Positions 1 to 6,824 of a DNA stretch of 18,708 nucleotides are shown here, in pieces. Every line of letters starts with the position of its first letter. Positions within the stretch are counted from its first letter, which is position 1. Position numbers and translations under genes: made by a program. Source of the stretch: Terriglobia bacterium (GTDB taxonomy: Bacteria > Acidobacteriota > Terriglobia > UBA7540); NCBI GenBank assembly GCA_030040515.1, contig JASHTO010000520.1:1-18708 (forward strand). The letters are read 5' to 3'. Under the pieces are notes generated by a model. The model ran no database searches and was not told the origin of the DNA. It saw nothing but the letters and a program-made list of their open reading frames with translations.

Positions 1-279
1 GTGCTGGTGGTGGAGGACATTCTTGACACCGGCCGCACCTACAGCTATTTGCAGGAAGTGTTGGGAGCGCACGACCCGGCCAGCCTCAAGCTGGTCGCCT
101 TGCTCGACAAGCGGTCGCGCCGCGTCATCCCGGTCAAGGCGGATTATGTGGGCTTTGAGATCCCCGACGTCTTCGTGGTTGGCTACGGGTTGGATCACGA
201 TCAGAAATATCGGAATCTCGCCGATGTGCGTTACATACCCACACCGCAGACGCTTCCCTTGTTCGGATCGGCGCCTTGA
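1..279 (+). CDS. hpt: Hypoxanthine(-guanine) phosphoribosyltransferase, 3' end only
   Basis: This is the C-terminal half of a purine-salvage phosphoribosyltransferase, which joins hypoxanthine or guanine to PRPP to give IMP or GMP in the cytoplasm. The window opens inside the PRPP-binding loop: VVEDILDTGRT is the classic type I PRTase motif, whose acidic pair and Thr-Gly-Arg-Thr turn hold the ribose-5-phosphate. Further on, VGFEIPDVFVVGYGLDHDQK and the following YRNL match the purine-contacting and C-terminal part of bacterial Hpt proteins, which are usually about 175-185 residues. Only 92 codons are present, so roughly half of the gene lies upstream. The GTG at position 1 is an internal valine codon of the motif, not a start. 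mutS follows after 186 bp in the same direction. Confidence 0.9.
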   Translation: MLVVEDILDTGRTYSYLQEVLGAHDPASLKLVALLDKRSRRVIPVKADYVGFEIPDVFVVGYGLDHDQKYRNLADVRYIPTPQTLPLFGSAP

Positions 280-284
280 GAAAG

Positions 285-321
285 AGTTCTCAGTCAGCGG
301 TTATCAGTTCTCAGCGAGAAC
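285..321. repeat. Short AGTTCTCAG direct repeat with a small perfect hairpin
   Basis: AGTTCTCAG occurs at 285-293 and again at 306-314, a 21-bp period. The second copy opens a perfect 6-bp inverted repeat, GTTCTC (307-312) and GAGAAC (316-321), around AGC. It begins six bases after the hpt stop. There is no T-run, so it is not a typical intrinsic terminator. Reads like the remnant of a short degenerate repeat tract. Confidence 0.5.
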
Positions 322-415
322 AGGGCGCCACATGACGTATTTGCCCGTTGCCGAAAACCGAGAACCCATCGGCAATCCGCGCTTAGCTCCCGAATCCAAA
401 AGCGAGAATCTAAAA

Positions 416-421
416 TATAAT
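416..421 (+). promoter_or_regulatory. Possible -10 element upstream of mutS
   Basis: A perfect TATAAT lies in an A/T-rich island 45 bp before the mutS start codon. No good -35 hexamer is found 16-18 bp upstream (the sequence there is around CGAATC), so this is only a candidate for a mutS-anmK promoter separate from hpt. Confidence 0.3.
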
Positions 422-465
422 GAGCTCGTCCCTCACGACCTAATCCGGGAGGGTTTGCCACATTC

Positions 466-3081
466 ATGGAAGAATTCTCCACACCGCTCATGCGGCAGTA
501 CAGCGCTATCAAGCAGCGCCACCCGAATGCTTTGCTGCTTTTCCGCCTGGGCGACTTCTACGAGCTGTTTTTTGAAGACGCGGTGGTGGCCGCAAAAGAA
601 CTCCAGATTACGCTCACCTCGCGCAACAAAGAGAAAGGTGCGGCCATTCCCATGTGCGGCGTGCCGTACCATGCGGCTGAGGGTTATATCGCCAAACTCA
701 TCCGGCGGGGATTCCGAGTGGCGATCTGCGACCAGATGGAAGATCCGCGCGCCGCCAAAAAGCTCATCAAGCGTGAAGTCACACGTGTGGTGACGCCGGG
801 CACGGCCACTGATTCGCAGGTGCTCGAGCCGAGGGAAAACAACTATCTCGCCTCCGCGGTGTGGCGAAAGGGTGCGGCGGGACTTGCATTTGTGGATCTT
901 TCCACCGGCGATTTCCGCGCTACGGAATTTTCCGGAGAGGGGGTCGCAGCGCGATTGCGCGACGAGCTTGACCGCATGCGGCCAAGCGAGTTGTTGCAAC
1001 CCGTGGGCGCGCAGGATGAGTTCGAGAGCCGACAGCTCAACGGCACGCCGATCACGAAGACTCCGCTCGATGAGTGGGTGTTCAGCGAAGAGTATGGTGC
1101 GCGCCTGCTGCGCGAACATTTCCGCGTCGCCACGCTTGCGGGTTATGGACTTGATGGCCACGCGTTGGCGGTATCCGCGGCGGGAGCCATCCTTTATTAT
1201 GTGCGCGAGACGCAACGCGGCTCACTGACGCACCTTGATGGCATCCGCTTTTATCAACAGCAGGACTCGTTGCTCCTCGATCCCGCCACTCTGCGCAATC
1301 TGGAGCTGATTGACCCGGCGTTTGGCGAATCGCGCGCCGCGACGCTGCTCGGCGTGCTCGATGAGTGCTCCACCTCGTTTGGAGCGCGCAAGCTCAAGGC
1401 CTGGGTGCTGCGGCCATCGCTCGACCGCGAAGAATTGAATGCGCGGCTCGATGCGGTGGAGGAACTCGCGGGAAACACCATCGCGCGCGAGGAACTTCGC
1501 CGCGTGCTGGGCGCCATTCAGGACCTCGAGCGCCTGCTCAGCAAGGTGACTCTTGAGACCGCCAATGCGCGCGAGTTGCTGGCACTGAAGCAATCCGTGC
1601 GCCCGCTCCCCATTCTGCGGACATACCTCAGCCGCTTCCGGGCTCCACGCCTCGCCGCGCTGCACGCTCAGCTTGACGAACTTGCGGACGTTCACGATTT
1701 GCTTGAGAACTCGATTCATCCCGAGCCGCCCGTGGCCGTGAATGAAGGCGGATTGATCCGCCCGGGCTTTCATGCCGAACTCGACGAGCTTCGTGACCTT
1801 GGCCAGAATTCCAAGCGCCTGCTCGCACAAATTGAGATTCGTGAGCGCGAGCGGACGTGCATCGCTTCCCTCAAGGTTCGCTTCAACAGCGTGTTCGGCT
1901 ACTACATTGAGATCTCGAAAGCCAACCTTCGCCTCGCGCCTGCTGATTATGAGCGCAAGCAGACGCTGGTGAACGCCGAACGCTTCACCACGCCGGAACT
2001 AAAGGAGCTGGAGACGAAAATCCTGGACGCCGAGGAGTGCAGCCACACACTCGAGCGCGACCTTTTCGTGGATATTCGCCGCCGTGTGGGCGGCGAGGCC
2101 GCGCGCATTCGCGGTACTGCTTCGATTTTGGCGGAGCTTGACGTGCTCACGTGTTTTTCTCACCTTGCCGTCGAGCACGAATACCACCGGCCGGAGTTTT
2201 CCGATGACGCTGAATTGCTCATTCAGGGCGGCCGGCATCCGGTAATCGAACGTATTGTGGAGGAAGGGCAAACCGGCAAGTTTATTCCCAACGATCTCTA
2301 CATGAACGGCGGCACGGACCTGCTGCTACTTGTCACCGGGCCAAACATGGGGGGAAAATCGACTTATCTGCGGCAGACTGCGCAGATTGCGGTAATGGCG
2401 CAGTTGGGAAGTTTTGTTCCCGCCGCCCGCGCCAAACTCCCGATTTTCGACCGGATCTTCACCCGCATCGGCGCCTCGGACAACCTGGTGCGCGGCCGCT
2501 CAACTTTCATGGTGGAAATGACGGAGGCAGCCGTGATTCTGAATACCGCCACGCGCAGCAGCCTGGTGCTGCTCGACGAAATCGGCCGCGGCACCGCAAC
2601 GTTTGACGGCTTGGCGATCGCCTGGGCCGTCGTGGAGTATCTGCTGACTCACACGCGCGCCAAAACGCTCTTCGCCACCCACTACCATGAATTGACGGCA
2701 CTCGCGGACTTGCTTCCAGGTGTGAAAAACTACCACGTTTCGGTGAAGGAGTCCGGATCGAACATCATCTTCCTTCGCAAAGTAGAAGCCGGCAGTGCGG
2801 ACAAAAGCTACGGCATTGAAGTGGCGCGCCTGGCAGGTCTGCCCAACGCTGTAGTCGAGCGCGCGAGGGAAATCCTGGAGCGGCATGAGCAGAGTGAACA
2901 CAACCTCAGCGAACGACTGGCCGCTGGCAAGGAGTCGCGCGGATCCGGGCCGGTGCAACTCACCATTTTCACCCCTCTGAACGCCGAGGTGGTAAAAGCC
3001 ATCGAAGAGGCGGATCTCGACAACTTGAAACCCATTGAAGCACTCAATCTGCTGGCGGAGCTCAAAAAGCAAGTTCAATGA
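466..3081 (+). CDS. mutS: DNA mismatch repair protein MutS
   Basis: MutS recognises base mismatches and small loops and, as an ATP-driven sliding clamp, starts mismatch repair with MutL. At 871 residues it has the full MutS1 length. The mismatch-reading Phe-X-Glu motif is F31-Y32-E33 in GDFYELF, inside the N-terminal domain I. Connector, lever and clamp domains fill about residues 120-560. The C-terminal ATPase has Walker A GPNMGGKST at 625-633, signature GRSTFMVEM, and Walker B ending in D704-E705 (LLDEIGRGT). QLTIF at 831-835 looks like a beta-clamp binding motif, and the tail PIEALNLLAELKK is typical of MutS1. The ATG is preceded by GGGAGGG at 447-453, spaced rather far (12 nt). Its stop overlaps the next start as ATGA, suggesting translational coupling to anmK. 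mutL is not in the window. Confidence 0.98.
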   Translation: MEEFSTPLMRQYSAIKQRHPNALLLFRLGDFYELFFEDAVVAAKELQITLTSRNKEKGAAIPMCGVPYHAAEGYIAKLIRRGFRVAICDQMEDPRAAKKLIKREVTRVVTPGTATDSQVLEPRENNYLASAVWRKGAAGLAFVDLSTGDFRATEFSGEGVAARLRDELDRMRPSELLQPVGAQDEFESRQLNGTPITKTPLDEWVFSEEYGARLLREHFRVATLAGYGLDGHALAVSAAGAILYYVRETQRGSLTHLDGIRFYQQQDSLLLDPATLRNLELIDPAFGESRAATLLGVLDECSTSFGARKLKAWVLRPSLDREELNARLDAVEELAGNTIAREELRRVLGAIQDLERLLSKVTLETANARELLALKQSVRPLPILRTYLSRFRAPRLAALHAQLDELADVHDLLENSIHPEPPVAVNEGGLIRPGFHAELDELRDLGQNSKRLLAQIEIRERERTCIASLKVRFNSVFGYYIEISKANLRLAPADYERKQTLVNAERFTTPELKELETKILDAEECSHTLERDLFVDIRRRVGGEAARIRGTASILAELDVLTCFSHLAVEHEYHRPEFSDDAELLIQGGRHPVIERIVEEGQTGKFIPNDLYMNGGTDLLLLVTGPNMGGKSTYLRQTAQIAVMAQLGSFVPAARAKLPIFDRIFTRIGASDNLVRGRSTFMVEMTEAAVILNTATRSSLVLLDEIGRGTATFDGLAIAWAVVEYLLTHTRAKTLFATHYHELTALADLLPGVKNYHVSVKESGSNIIFLRKVEAGSADKSYGIEVARLAGLPNAVVERAREILERHEQSEHNLSERLAAGKESRGSGPVQLTIFTPLNAEVVKAIEEADLDNLKPIEALNLLAELKKQVQ

Positions 3082-4307
3082 GGGGCGGAAAAGTGCCTGC
3101 AAAATCATCACGCCTGATTGTGGGGCTGATTTCCGGCACATCGATTGACGGAATTGATGCGGCACTGGTGCGTATTTCCGGTCCGCCGACTCAACCGCGC
3201 GTTCATCTTTTGGCTTTTGAGACCATGCCATATCCCGATTGGGTGCGGGAAAGGCTTTTGGCAATCGCCGGTGGAGGCTCAACGACCGCTGAGGAGATTG
3301 ATCAGCTCGATACCTTGCTGGGAATCGCCTTTGGCGCGGCTGCCGTCGAGGTTTGCCGTCGTGGGGGCATTCCACCCTCCCGCCCTTTTGTTATCGGCTC
3401 CCACGGTCAAACAATTCATCATCGCGGACGCGCTGCCGGGAACCCGCGGTCGCTTGAAAACGGGACTTATGATCGGTTGACCCCTTGGACTCTCATAAGG
3501 CCTTGCACGCTTCAAATCGGGGAACCCGCGATGATCGCCGAGCGCACCGGGGCCCCCGTGGTCTCAGATTTTCGCGTCGCGGACATGGCGGCGAGCGGGC
3601 AGGGCGCGCCGCTCGTGCCGATGGTGGATTATCTACTCTTGCGCCACGCGCGCAAAGGAACCGTGGCATTGAACATTGGCGGCATTGCGAACTTCACCGT
3701 CATTCCCGCAAATGCCGCGCCCGAACAGGTTTTTGGTTTCGATACAGGTCCTGGAAACATGGGTATCGACGGGCTAGTGCGCCACTTTACCCACGGAAAA
3801 AAACCCTATGACGCAGGCGGCCGGTGGGCGTCGCGTGGGAAAGTGCTCGATCCGCTGCTTCAAAAGCTATTACAAGACCCCTTTTTCGCCATGCGAGCCC
3901 CGAAGAGCGCAGGACACGAGCAATTCGGGCAGCATTTTATTCAAAAGCATTTTCTCCGTGTGCGCCGCGCTCGACCGGAGGATTTGCTGCGCACGGCGAC
4001 GGAGTTCACTGCGCGCAGCATTGCTTATGCGCTCGACCGGTTCGTGCTCAGCAAAGTACCGATTCACCGCATCATCATCTCCGGTGGGGGCGTTCATAAT
4101 CGCCTTCTCGTCGCGCGTCTCGGCGAGCTTTTGCCCAAGCTGCGCATTCACCGGTCTGACGATTTCGGCCTCGACGTAGACGCGAAAGAAGCCATCGCCT
4201 TCGCCGTCCTCACCGACCGCACGATGCATGGCCTGCCCGGGAATCTGCCCAGTGTAACGGGTGCCCGCCGCTCCGTGGTGCTGGGCAAAATCTCCCGGCC
4301 TTATTGA
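3078..4307 (+). CDS. anmK: Anhydro-N-acetylmuramic acid kinase
   Basis: AnmK cleaves and phosphorylates 1,6-anhydro-N-acetylmuramic acid, released from peptidoglycan, to MurNAc-6-phosphate for cell-wall recycling. It is a cytoplasmic enzyme of the ASKHA (hexokinase/actin) ATPase fold. The N-terminal phosphate loop is GLISGTSIDG at residues 16-25. Family motifs DMAASGQGAPLVP (from D169), NIGGIANF, FDTGPGNMGID and the adenosine-binding ISGGGVHN follow in order. At 409 residues it is slightly longer than usual (about 370-390); the extra length appears to be a segment around residues 122-140, between the SHGQTIHH motif and TLQIGEP. The start overlaps the mutS stop (ATGA); an in-frame GTG at 3093 would remove five residues. 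Coupling to mutS has no obvious functional logic and is probably organisational. Confidence 0.95.
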   Translation: MRGGKVPAKSSRLIVGLISGTSIDGIDAALVRISGPPTQPRVHLLAFETMPYPDWVRERLLAIAGGGSTTAEEIDQLDTLLGIAFGAAAVEVCRRGGIPPSRPFVIGSHGQTIHHRGRAAGNPRSLENGTYDRLTPWTLIRPCTLQIGEPAMIAERTGAPVVSDFRVADMAASGQGAPLVPMVDYLLLRHARKGTVALNIGGIANFTVIPANAAPEQVFGFDTGPGNMGIDGLVRHFTHGKKPYDAGGRWASRGKVLDPLLQKLLQDPFFAMRAPKSAGHEQFGQHFIQKHFLRVRRARPEDLLRTATEFTARSIAYALDRFVLSKVPIHRIIISGGGVHNRLLVARLGELLPKLRIHRSDDFGLDVDAKEAIAFAVLTDRTMHGLPGNLPSVTGARRSVVLGKISRPY

Positions 4308-4337
4308 GGGTGACAAAATATTGTGACAGTCCCCCCC

Positions 4338-4391
4338 TTGTAGCGGCGCTCTCTGAGCGCCGAAAACGGCGGTCGTAGACCGCCGCTACAA
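4338..4391. repeat. Double-hairpin intergenic repeat, possible two-way terminator
   Basis: A 54-bp element lies between the convergent ends of anmK and the DUF218 gene. The ends form a perfect 11-bp inverted repeat, TTGTAGCGGCG (4338-4348) and CGCCGCTACAA (4381-4391). Inside are two perfect 8-bp hairpins with 3-nt loops: CGGCGCTC/GAGCGCCG (4344-4351, 4355-4362; loop TCT) and CGGCGGTC/GACCGCCG (4367-4374, 4378-4385; loop GTA), separated by AAAA. Either both small hairpins or one outer stem can form. Its position suggests bidirectional transcription termination; its design resembles a mobile REP-type palindromic unit. Confidence 0.8.
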
Positions 4392-4398
4392 TCGTCCG

Positions 4399-4977
4399 TC
4401 ACATCCTGAGCCCCAATCGCCAGGCGGTAGTAAGCACCACCTCGCGCAGAGAATAGAGCGTGCGCTCAGTGGGATCCGCCTCAATGGGACTTCCCGGGGC
4501 GGGTGAACCATAGGCGGTAATTCCCAGGGCTCGGAACATCAGCTCGACGCGATAGAGATGAAAGCCATCACTCACGGCGATGCAGTCGCGCGCATGGTGC
4601 TGCGACAGGATTCCCGCCGCGGCCCGCACGCTTTCGTAAGTGGTGTGACTGCGGGTTTCGGAAAAGATGGTATCCGCTGCCACTCCTTGCTGAATCAGGT
4701 AGTCGCGTGCCACTCCACCTTCAGTGAAGTGGGGATCGCCTCCGGAGCCGCCTGTAGTGATGATGATGGGAGCAAGCCCGCGGGATGCAAGTTCCAGCAC
4801 ATGATCGAGCCGGGCTTTGAGCACGGGCGAGGGATCGCCATTGTACTCCGCCGCGCCGAAAACCACGATGGCGGCGGCCGGGCGTGCTTCATCGCTCGCC
4901 GCTTGTCGCCGGATGGCCCTGTAGAGGGACCATTCCATCCACCCGTAAGCCAGCACCGCGGCGAAAATCAGCCTCAC
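4399..4977 (-). CDS. YdcF/SanA-like DUF218 protein with N-terminal membrane segment
   Basis: A 192-residue protein of the DUF218 (YdcF/ElyC/SanA) family, whose members are membrane-linked proteins with a Rossmann-like fold; some are tied to envelope integrity and cell-wall precursor metabolism, but the reaction is unknown. Visible family features: a hydrophobic start (residues 2-14, LIFAAVLAYGWME), the first strand AAIVVFGAAEYNGDPSPVLKAR with its acidic/polar loop, TTGGSGGD, the ETRSHTTYESV segment and VSDGFHLYR before the last third. The start is a GTG (minus strand, 4977-4975) with no clear Shine-Dalgarno, 26 bp after the tsaC stop, so expression is probably coupled to tsaC. It is the last gene of the minus-strand operon and runs into the double-hairpin repeat. 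Confidence 0.85.
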   Translation of the reverse strand: MRLIFAAVLAYGWMEWSLYRAIRRQAASDEARPAAAIVVFGAAEYNGDPSPVLKARLDHVLELASRGLAPIIITTGGSGGDPHFTEGGVARDYLIQQGVAADTIFSETRSHTTYESVRAAAGILSQHHARDCIAVSDGFHLYRVELMFRALGITAYGSPAPGSPIEADPTERTLYSLREVVLTTAWRLGLRM

Positions 4978-5003
4978 AAGCCAGTTTCGAATGCGCGCGG
5001 AGT

Positions 5004-5633
5004 TCAGCCGAGGTACTCCTTAAGCTCAGATTCGGGGATGGCGCCTTGGCGCACAATACGGCCGGTCTCACCGGTGAGCTCAACGATCGTTGAGGCCTGC
5101 CCGCCCGGGGTTAGGCCTCCGTCGACGATGAGCGGCAACGCATCGCCGATCTGGCAGTCAACTTCGTCCGCGGTCGAGCAGGATTCCATGTCGGAGAGGT
5201 TGGCGCTCGTGCCCGTGAGCGGCCGGTCGGCCGCGGTTATCAACGAAACGACGAACAGCGCCTGCGGCCAGCGGAGTCCCACCTTGCCGGTGTTCGCGGT
5301 AACCTTCAGCGGAACCTGGCTGGAAGCGGGGACCACCAGGGTGAGGGCGCCCGGCCAGAATTTCTGCGCCAGCGTGAAGAACAGCTTGGGGGGGTCGTGG
5401 GCGAGGTCAACGGCTTGATCGATGGAATTGACCAGCAAAGGAAGCGGCCGGTCCGCCGTGCGGCGCTTGATGCGAAAAATTTCGCTGACCGCCGCCAGAT
5501 TGAAGGGGTCAGCGCCCAAGCCGTAGAAGGTGTCCGTGGGGAAGGCCACCACGCGTCCTCCCCGAATGAGGCGGACCGCGTATTCCAATACATACTCGAG
5601 GGAGGTGCTCTCCACTTTAAGGATTTCGGCCAT
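5004..5633 (-). CDS. tsaC: L-threonylcarbamoyladenylate synthase (YrdC/Sua5 domain)
   Basis: This enzyme makes threonylcarbamoyl-AMP from threonine, bicarbonate and ATP, the first step of the t6A37 modification of ANN-decoding tRNAs. The 209-residue protein is the short, single-domain YrdC form; the C-terminal Sua5 domain is absent. Diagnostic stretches are FPTDTFYGLG (residues 31-40), the basic substrate-binding patch IKRRTADRPLPLLV (from about 55), FWPGALTLVV, GLRWP and the late TGTSANLS loop. I chose the ATG at 5633 because MAEILKV fits the usual family start; an in-frame TTG at 5648 would add five residues. Neither has a strong ribosome site. It sits third in the minus-strand operon with eda and the zinc-ribbon gene. 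The partner genes tsaB, tsaD and tsaE are not here. Confidence 0.93.
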   Translation of the reverse strand: MAEILKVESTSLEYVLEYAVRLIRGGRVVAFPTDTFYGLGADPFNLAAVSEIFRIKRRTADRPLPLLVNSIDQAVDLAHDPPKLFFTLAQKFWPGALTLVVPASSQVPLKVTANTGKVGLRWPQALFVVSLITAADRPLTGTSANLSDMESCSTADEVDCQIGDALPLIVDGGLTPGGQASTIVELTGETGRIVRQGAIPESELKEYLG

Positions 5634-5705
5634 GGGACCGCCGGGCAAGGCGTCGCGACAACCCGGAAGCTAGCACAAGCATTCCTTGGAATCAAGAACC
5701 GCAGT

Positions 5706-5897
5706 CTAAATCGCGCCGGACGCGGGCTCAGATCGCAGGGGCGCTCCGCACCTCCGGCATTGGATCCTCCGGCGAGCGTTGAGTGTGTGACATGCCGAGC
5801 ATGTTATATACATGGTTCGCGCGAAAAGCTGAGTGATGACTGCGCTCCCGCCCAGTACGCCCACCACCAGGGCAATATCCAACAAGGTCTGGCGCAT
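5706..5897 (-). CDS. Small membrane protein with C-terminal zinc ribbon
   Basis: A 63-residue protein I do not recognise by name. It has one predicted membrane helix at about residues 6-26 (hydrophobic stretch LLDIALVVGVLGGSAVITQL) followed directly by a CxxC-10-CxxC zinc ribbon: C33/C36 and C47/C50 with basic residues between (NARRRIQCRRCG). The likely picture is a membrane-anchored zinc ribbon of rubredoxin or double-ribbon type, facing the cytoplasm if the basic side follows the positive-inside rule; that is inference. It starts only 6 nt after the eda stop and is followed 72 nt later by tsaC, so it belongs to that operon. The coding call rests on the four well-placed cysteines, the membrane segment and the tight spacing; the ribosome site is weak. 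Confidence 0.7.
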   Translation of the reverse strand: MRQTLLDIALVVGVLGGSAVITQLFARTMYITCSACHTLNARRRIQCRRCGAPLRSEPASGAI

Positions 5898-5903
5898 GAT
5901 CCG

Positions 5904-6569
5904 TCATTTCCCCGGGGACGCCCGCGCTGTTCGCACGGCCTCAACGTAACGGCGCGCGTTTGTGGAAATCAATTCCTGCTTTCCCTCGCGGAGTGCTTTG
6001 ATGTCCACCAACTCGCTGCCCACTGCGACAGCGGCTGCTCCGGCCTTGATGAATTCCGGCGTAGTCTCCAGATTCACTCCGCCTGTGGGAATAAACTCAA
6101 TTTGGGGAAAGGGACCCTTAAGCGCCTTGATGTACTTCGGCCCGCCCAGCGGTCCGCAGGGGAAGATTTTCACAAGGTCGGCACCCGCTTGCCACGCCGT
6201 GACAATTTCCGTCGGCGTCAGGGCTCCGGGAATGCACGGTTTGCTGTAGCGCCGTGCCAGCTCAATCACCGGCAGGCTGAGCGACGGTGTGACGATAAAC
6301 TGCGCTCCTGCCAGCAGTGCCGCCCGGGCGGTTTCGGGATCAAGAATTGTCCCGGCGCCCAGCAGCACCTGATCACCGAAATTATTCACCACCTTTTCCA
6401 TCACCTGAATGGCATTGGGAACGGTCATGGTTATTTCGGCGATGCGAATATCCCCGGCAATGATCGCTTCTGCAGCAAGCAGTGCATCTTCTGGGGAGGG
6501 TGCCCGCACAATCGGAACTAATCCGATTTCGCGAACCAGTTGGAGTGATTTTTCCTTTGACCAGGACAT
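5904..6569 (-). CDS. eda: 2-dehydro-3-deoxy-phosphogluconate (KDPG/KHG) aldolase
   Basis: A class I aldolase that splits 2-keto-3-deoxy-6-phosphogluconate into pyruvate and glyceraldehyde-3-phosphate (Entner-Doudoroff pathway), often also acting on 4-hydroxy-2-oxoglutarate. The 221-residue TIM barrel shows the expected active site: R22 in GLVPIVRA, catalytic E45 in AEITMT, the pyruvate-binding GAGTILD loop, the Schiff-base lysine K134 in ADLVKIFPCG, and the phosphate-binding PTGGVNLE loop. Length is typical (about 205-215). It is the first gene of the minus-strand operon and is read away from trpC. No edd (phosphogluconate dehydratase) or sugar-acid kinase is beside it, so it may serve uronic-acid or KDG breakdown encoded elsewhere. 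The start ATG is preceded only by a purine-rich GAAGAAGAAG stretch. Confidence 0.93.
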   Translation of the reverse strand: MSWSKEKSLQLVREIGLVPIVRAPSPEDALLAAEAIIAGDIRIAEITMTVPNAIQVMEKVVNNFGDQVLLGAGTILDPETARAALLAGAQFIVTPSLSLPVIELARRYSKPCIPGALTPTEIVTAWQAGADLVKIFPCGPLGGPKYIKALKGPFPQIEFIPTGGVNLETTPEFIKAGAAAVAVGSELVDIKALREGKQELISTNARRYVEAVRTARASPGK

Positions 6570-6624
6570 GTCTTCTTCTTCGCTTCCGAACCATCATCAG
6601 GTTCAATTCGACAAATCATCGACT

Positions 6625-6653
6625 ACTATAGAACGTTTGAAGTGAATTGTAGA
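6625..6653 (-). promoter_or_regulatory. Candidate promoter for the eda operon
   Basis: On the minus strand, TCTACA (plus 6648-6653) and TATAGT (plus 6625-6630) are separated by 17 bp and stand about 55 bp before the eda start codon. The match is 4/6 for the -35 and 5/6 for the -10 element of a housekeeping sigma-70 promoter. The gap is A/T-richer than its surroundings. Confidence 0.4.
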
Positions 6654-6741
6654 CCCTTTTCGTTTCAGCGTGCGGAACTTCATGGGGACAGAGGGGTGAT
6701 TTGCGGAGTTGGCCCGAGCATTTTCTTGCAAACTCCCGTTC

Positions 6742-6771
6742 TTGACTTTGCACTTATCGGCAGCATACATT
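6742..6771 (+). promoter_or_regulatory. Candidate promoter for the trp/aro supra-operon
   Basis: TTGACT (6742-6747) and TACATT (6766-6771) are 18 bp apart, giving a predicted transcript start near 6778 and a leader of about 45 nt before trpC. The leader contains no tryptophan-rich leader peptide (the only short reading frame there is Met-Pro-Ser-stop) and no obvious T-box or attenuator, so classical trp attenuation is not supported. Confidence 0.45.
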
Positions 6772-6824
6772 GACGTAATGCCTTCTTGAAGAGCCTTTAC
6801 TTTGAGACGAGGAGCTTGGCCCCC

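Noticed and set aside
433..1215. Long open frame on the minus strand opposite mutS (260 codons), with similar ones opposite anmK, trpA, trpB and DUF1684
   Set aside because: These are antisense shadows typical of GC-rich genes; they lack protein-like motifs, and the plus strand holds well-identified enzymes.
4311..4328. TGACA direct repeat around AAATATTG as a regulator site
   Set aside because: Only two 5-bp copies, located after the anmK stop and away from any start; likely chance.
4558..5418. 286-codon plus-strand frame over the DUF218 and tsaC genes
   Set aside because: Both minus-strand genes have complete family motifs; the plus frame has none and no ribosome site.
5397..6521. 374-codon plus-strand frame over tsaC, the zinc-ribbon gene and eda
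   Set aside because: It crosses three minus-strand genes and has low-complexity composition; eda active-site residues prove the other strand.
6772..6824. Trp attenuator or leader peptide before trpC
   Set aside because: The leader is short, has no run of tryptophan codons and no terminator/antiterminator pair.
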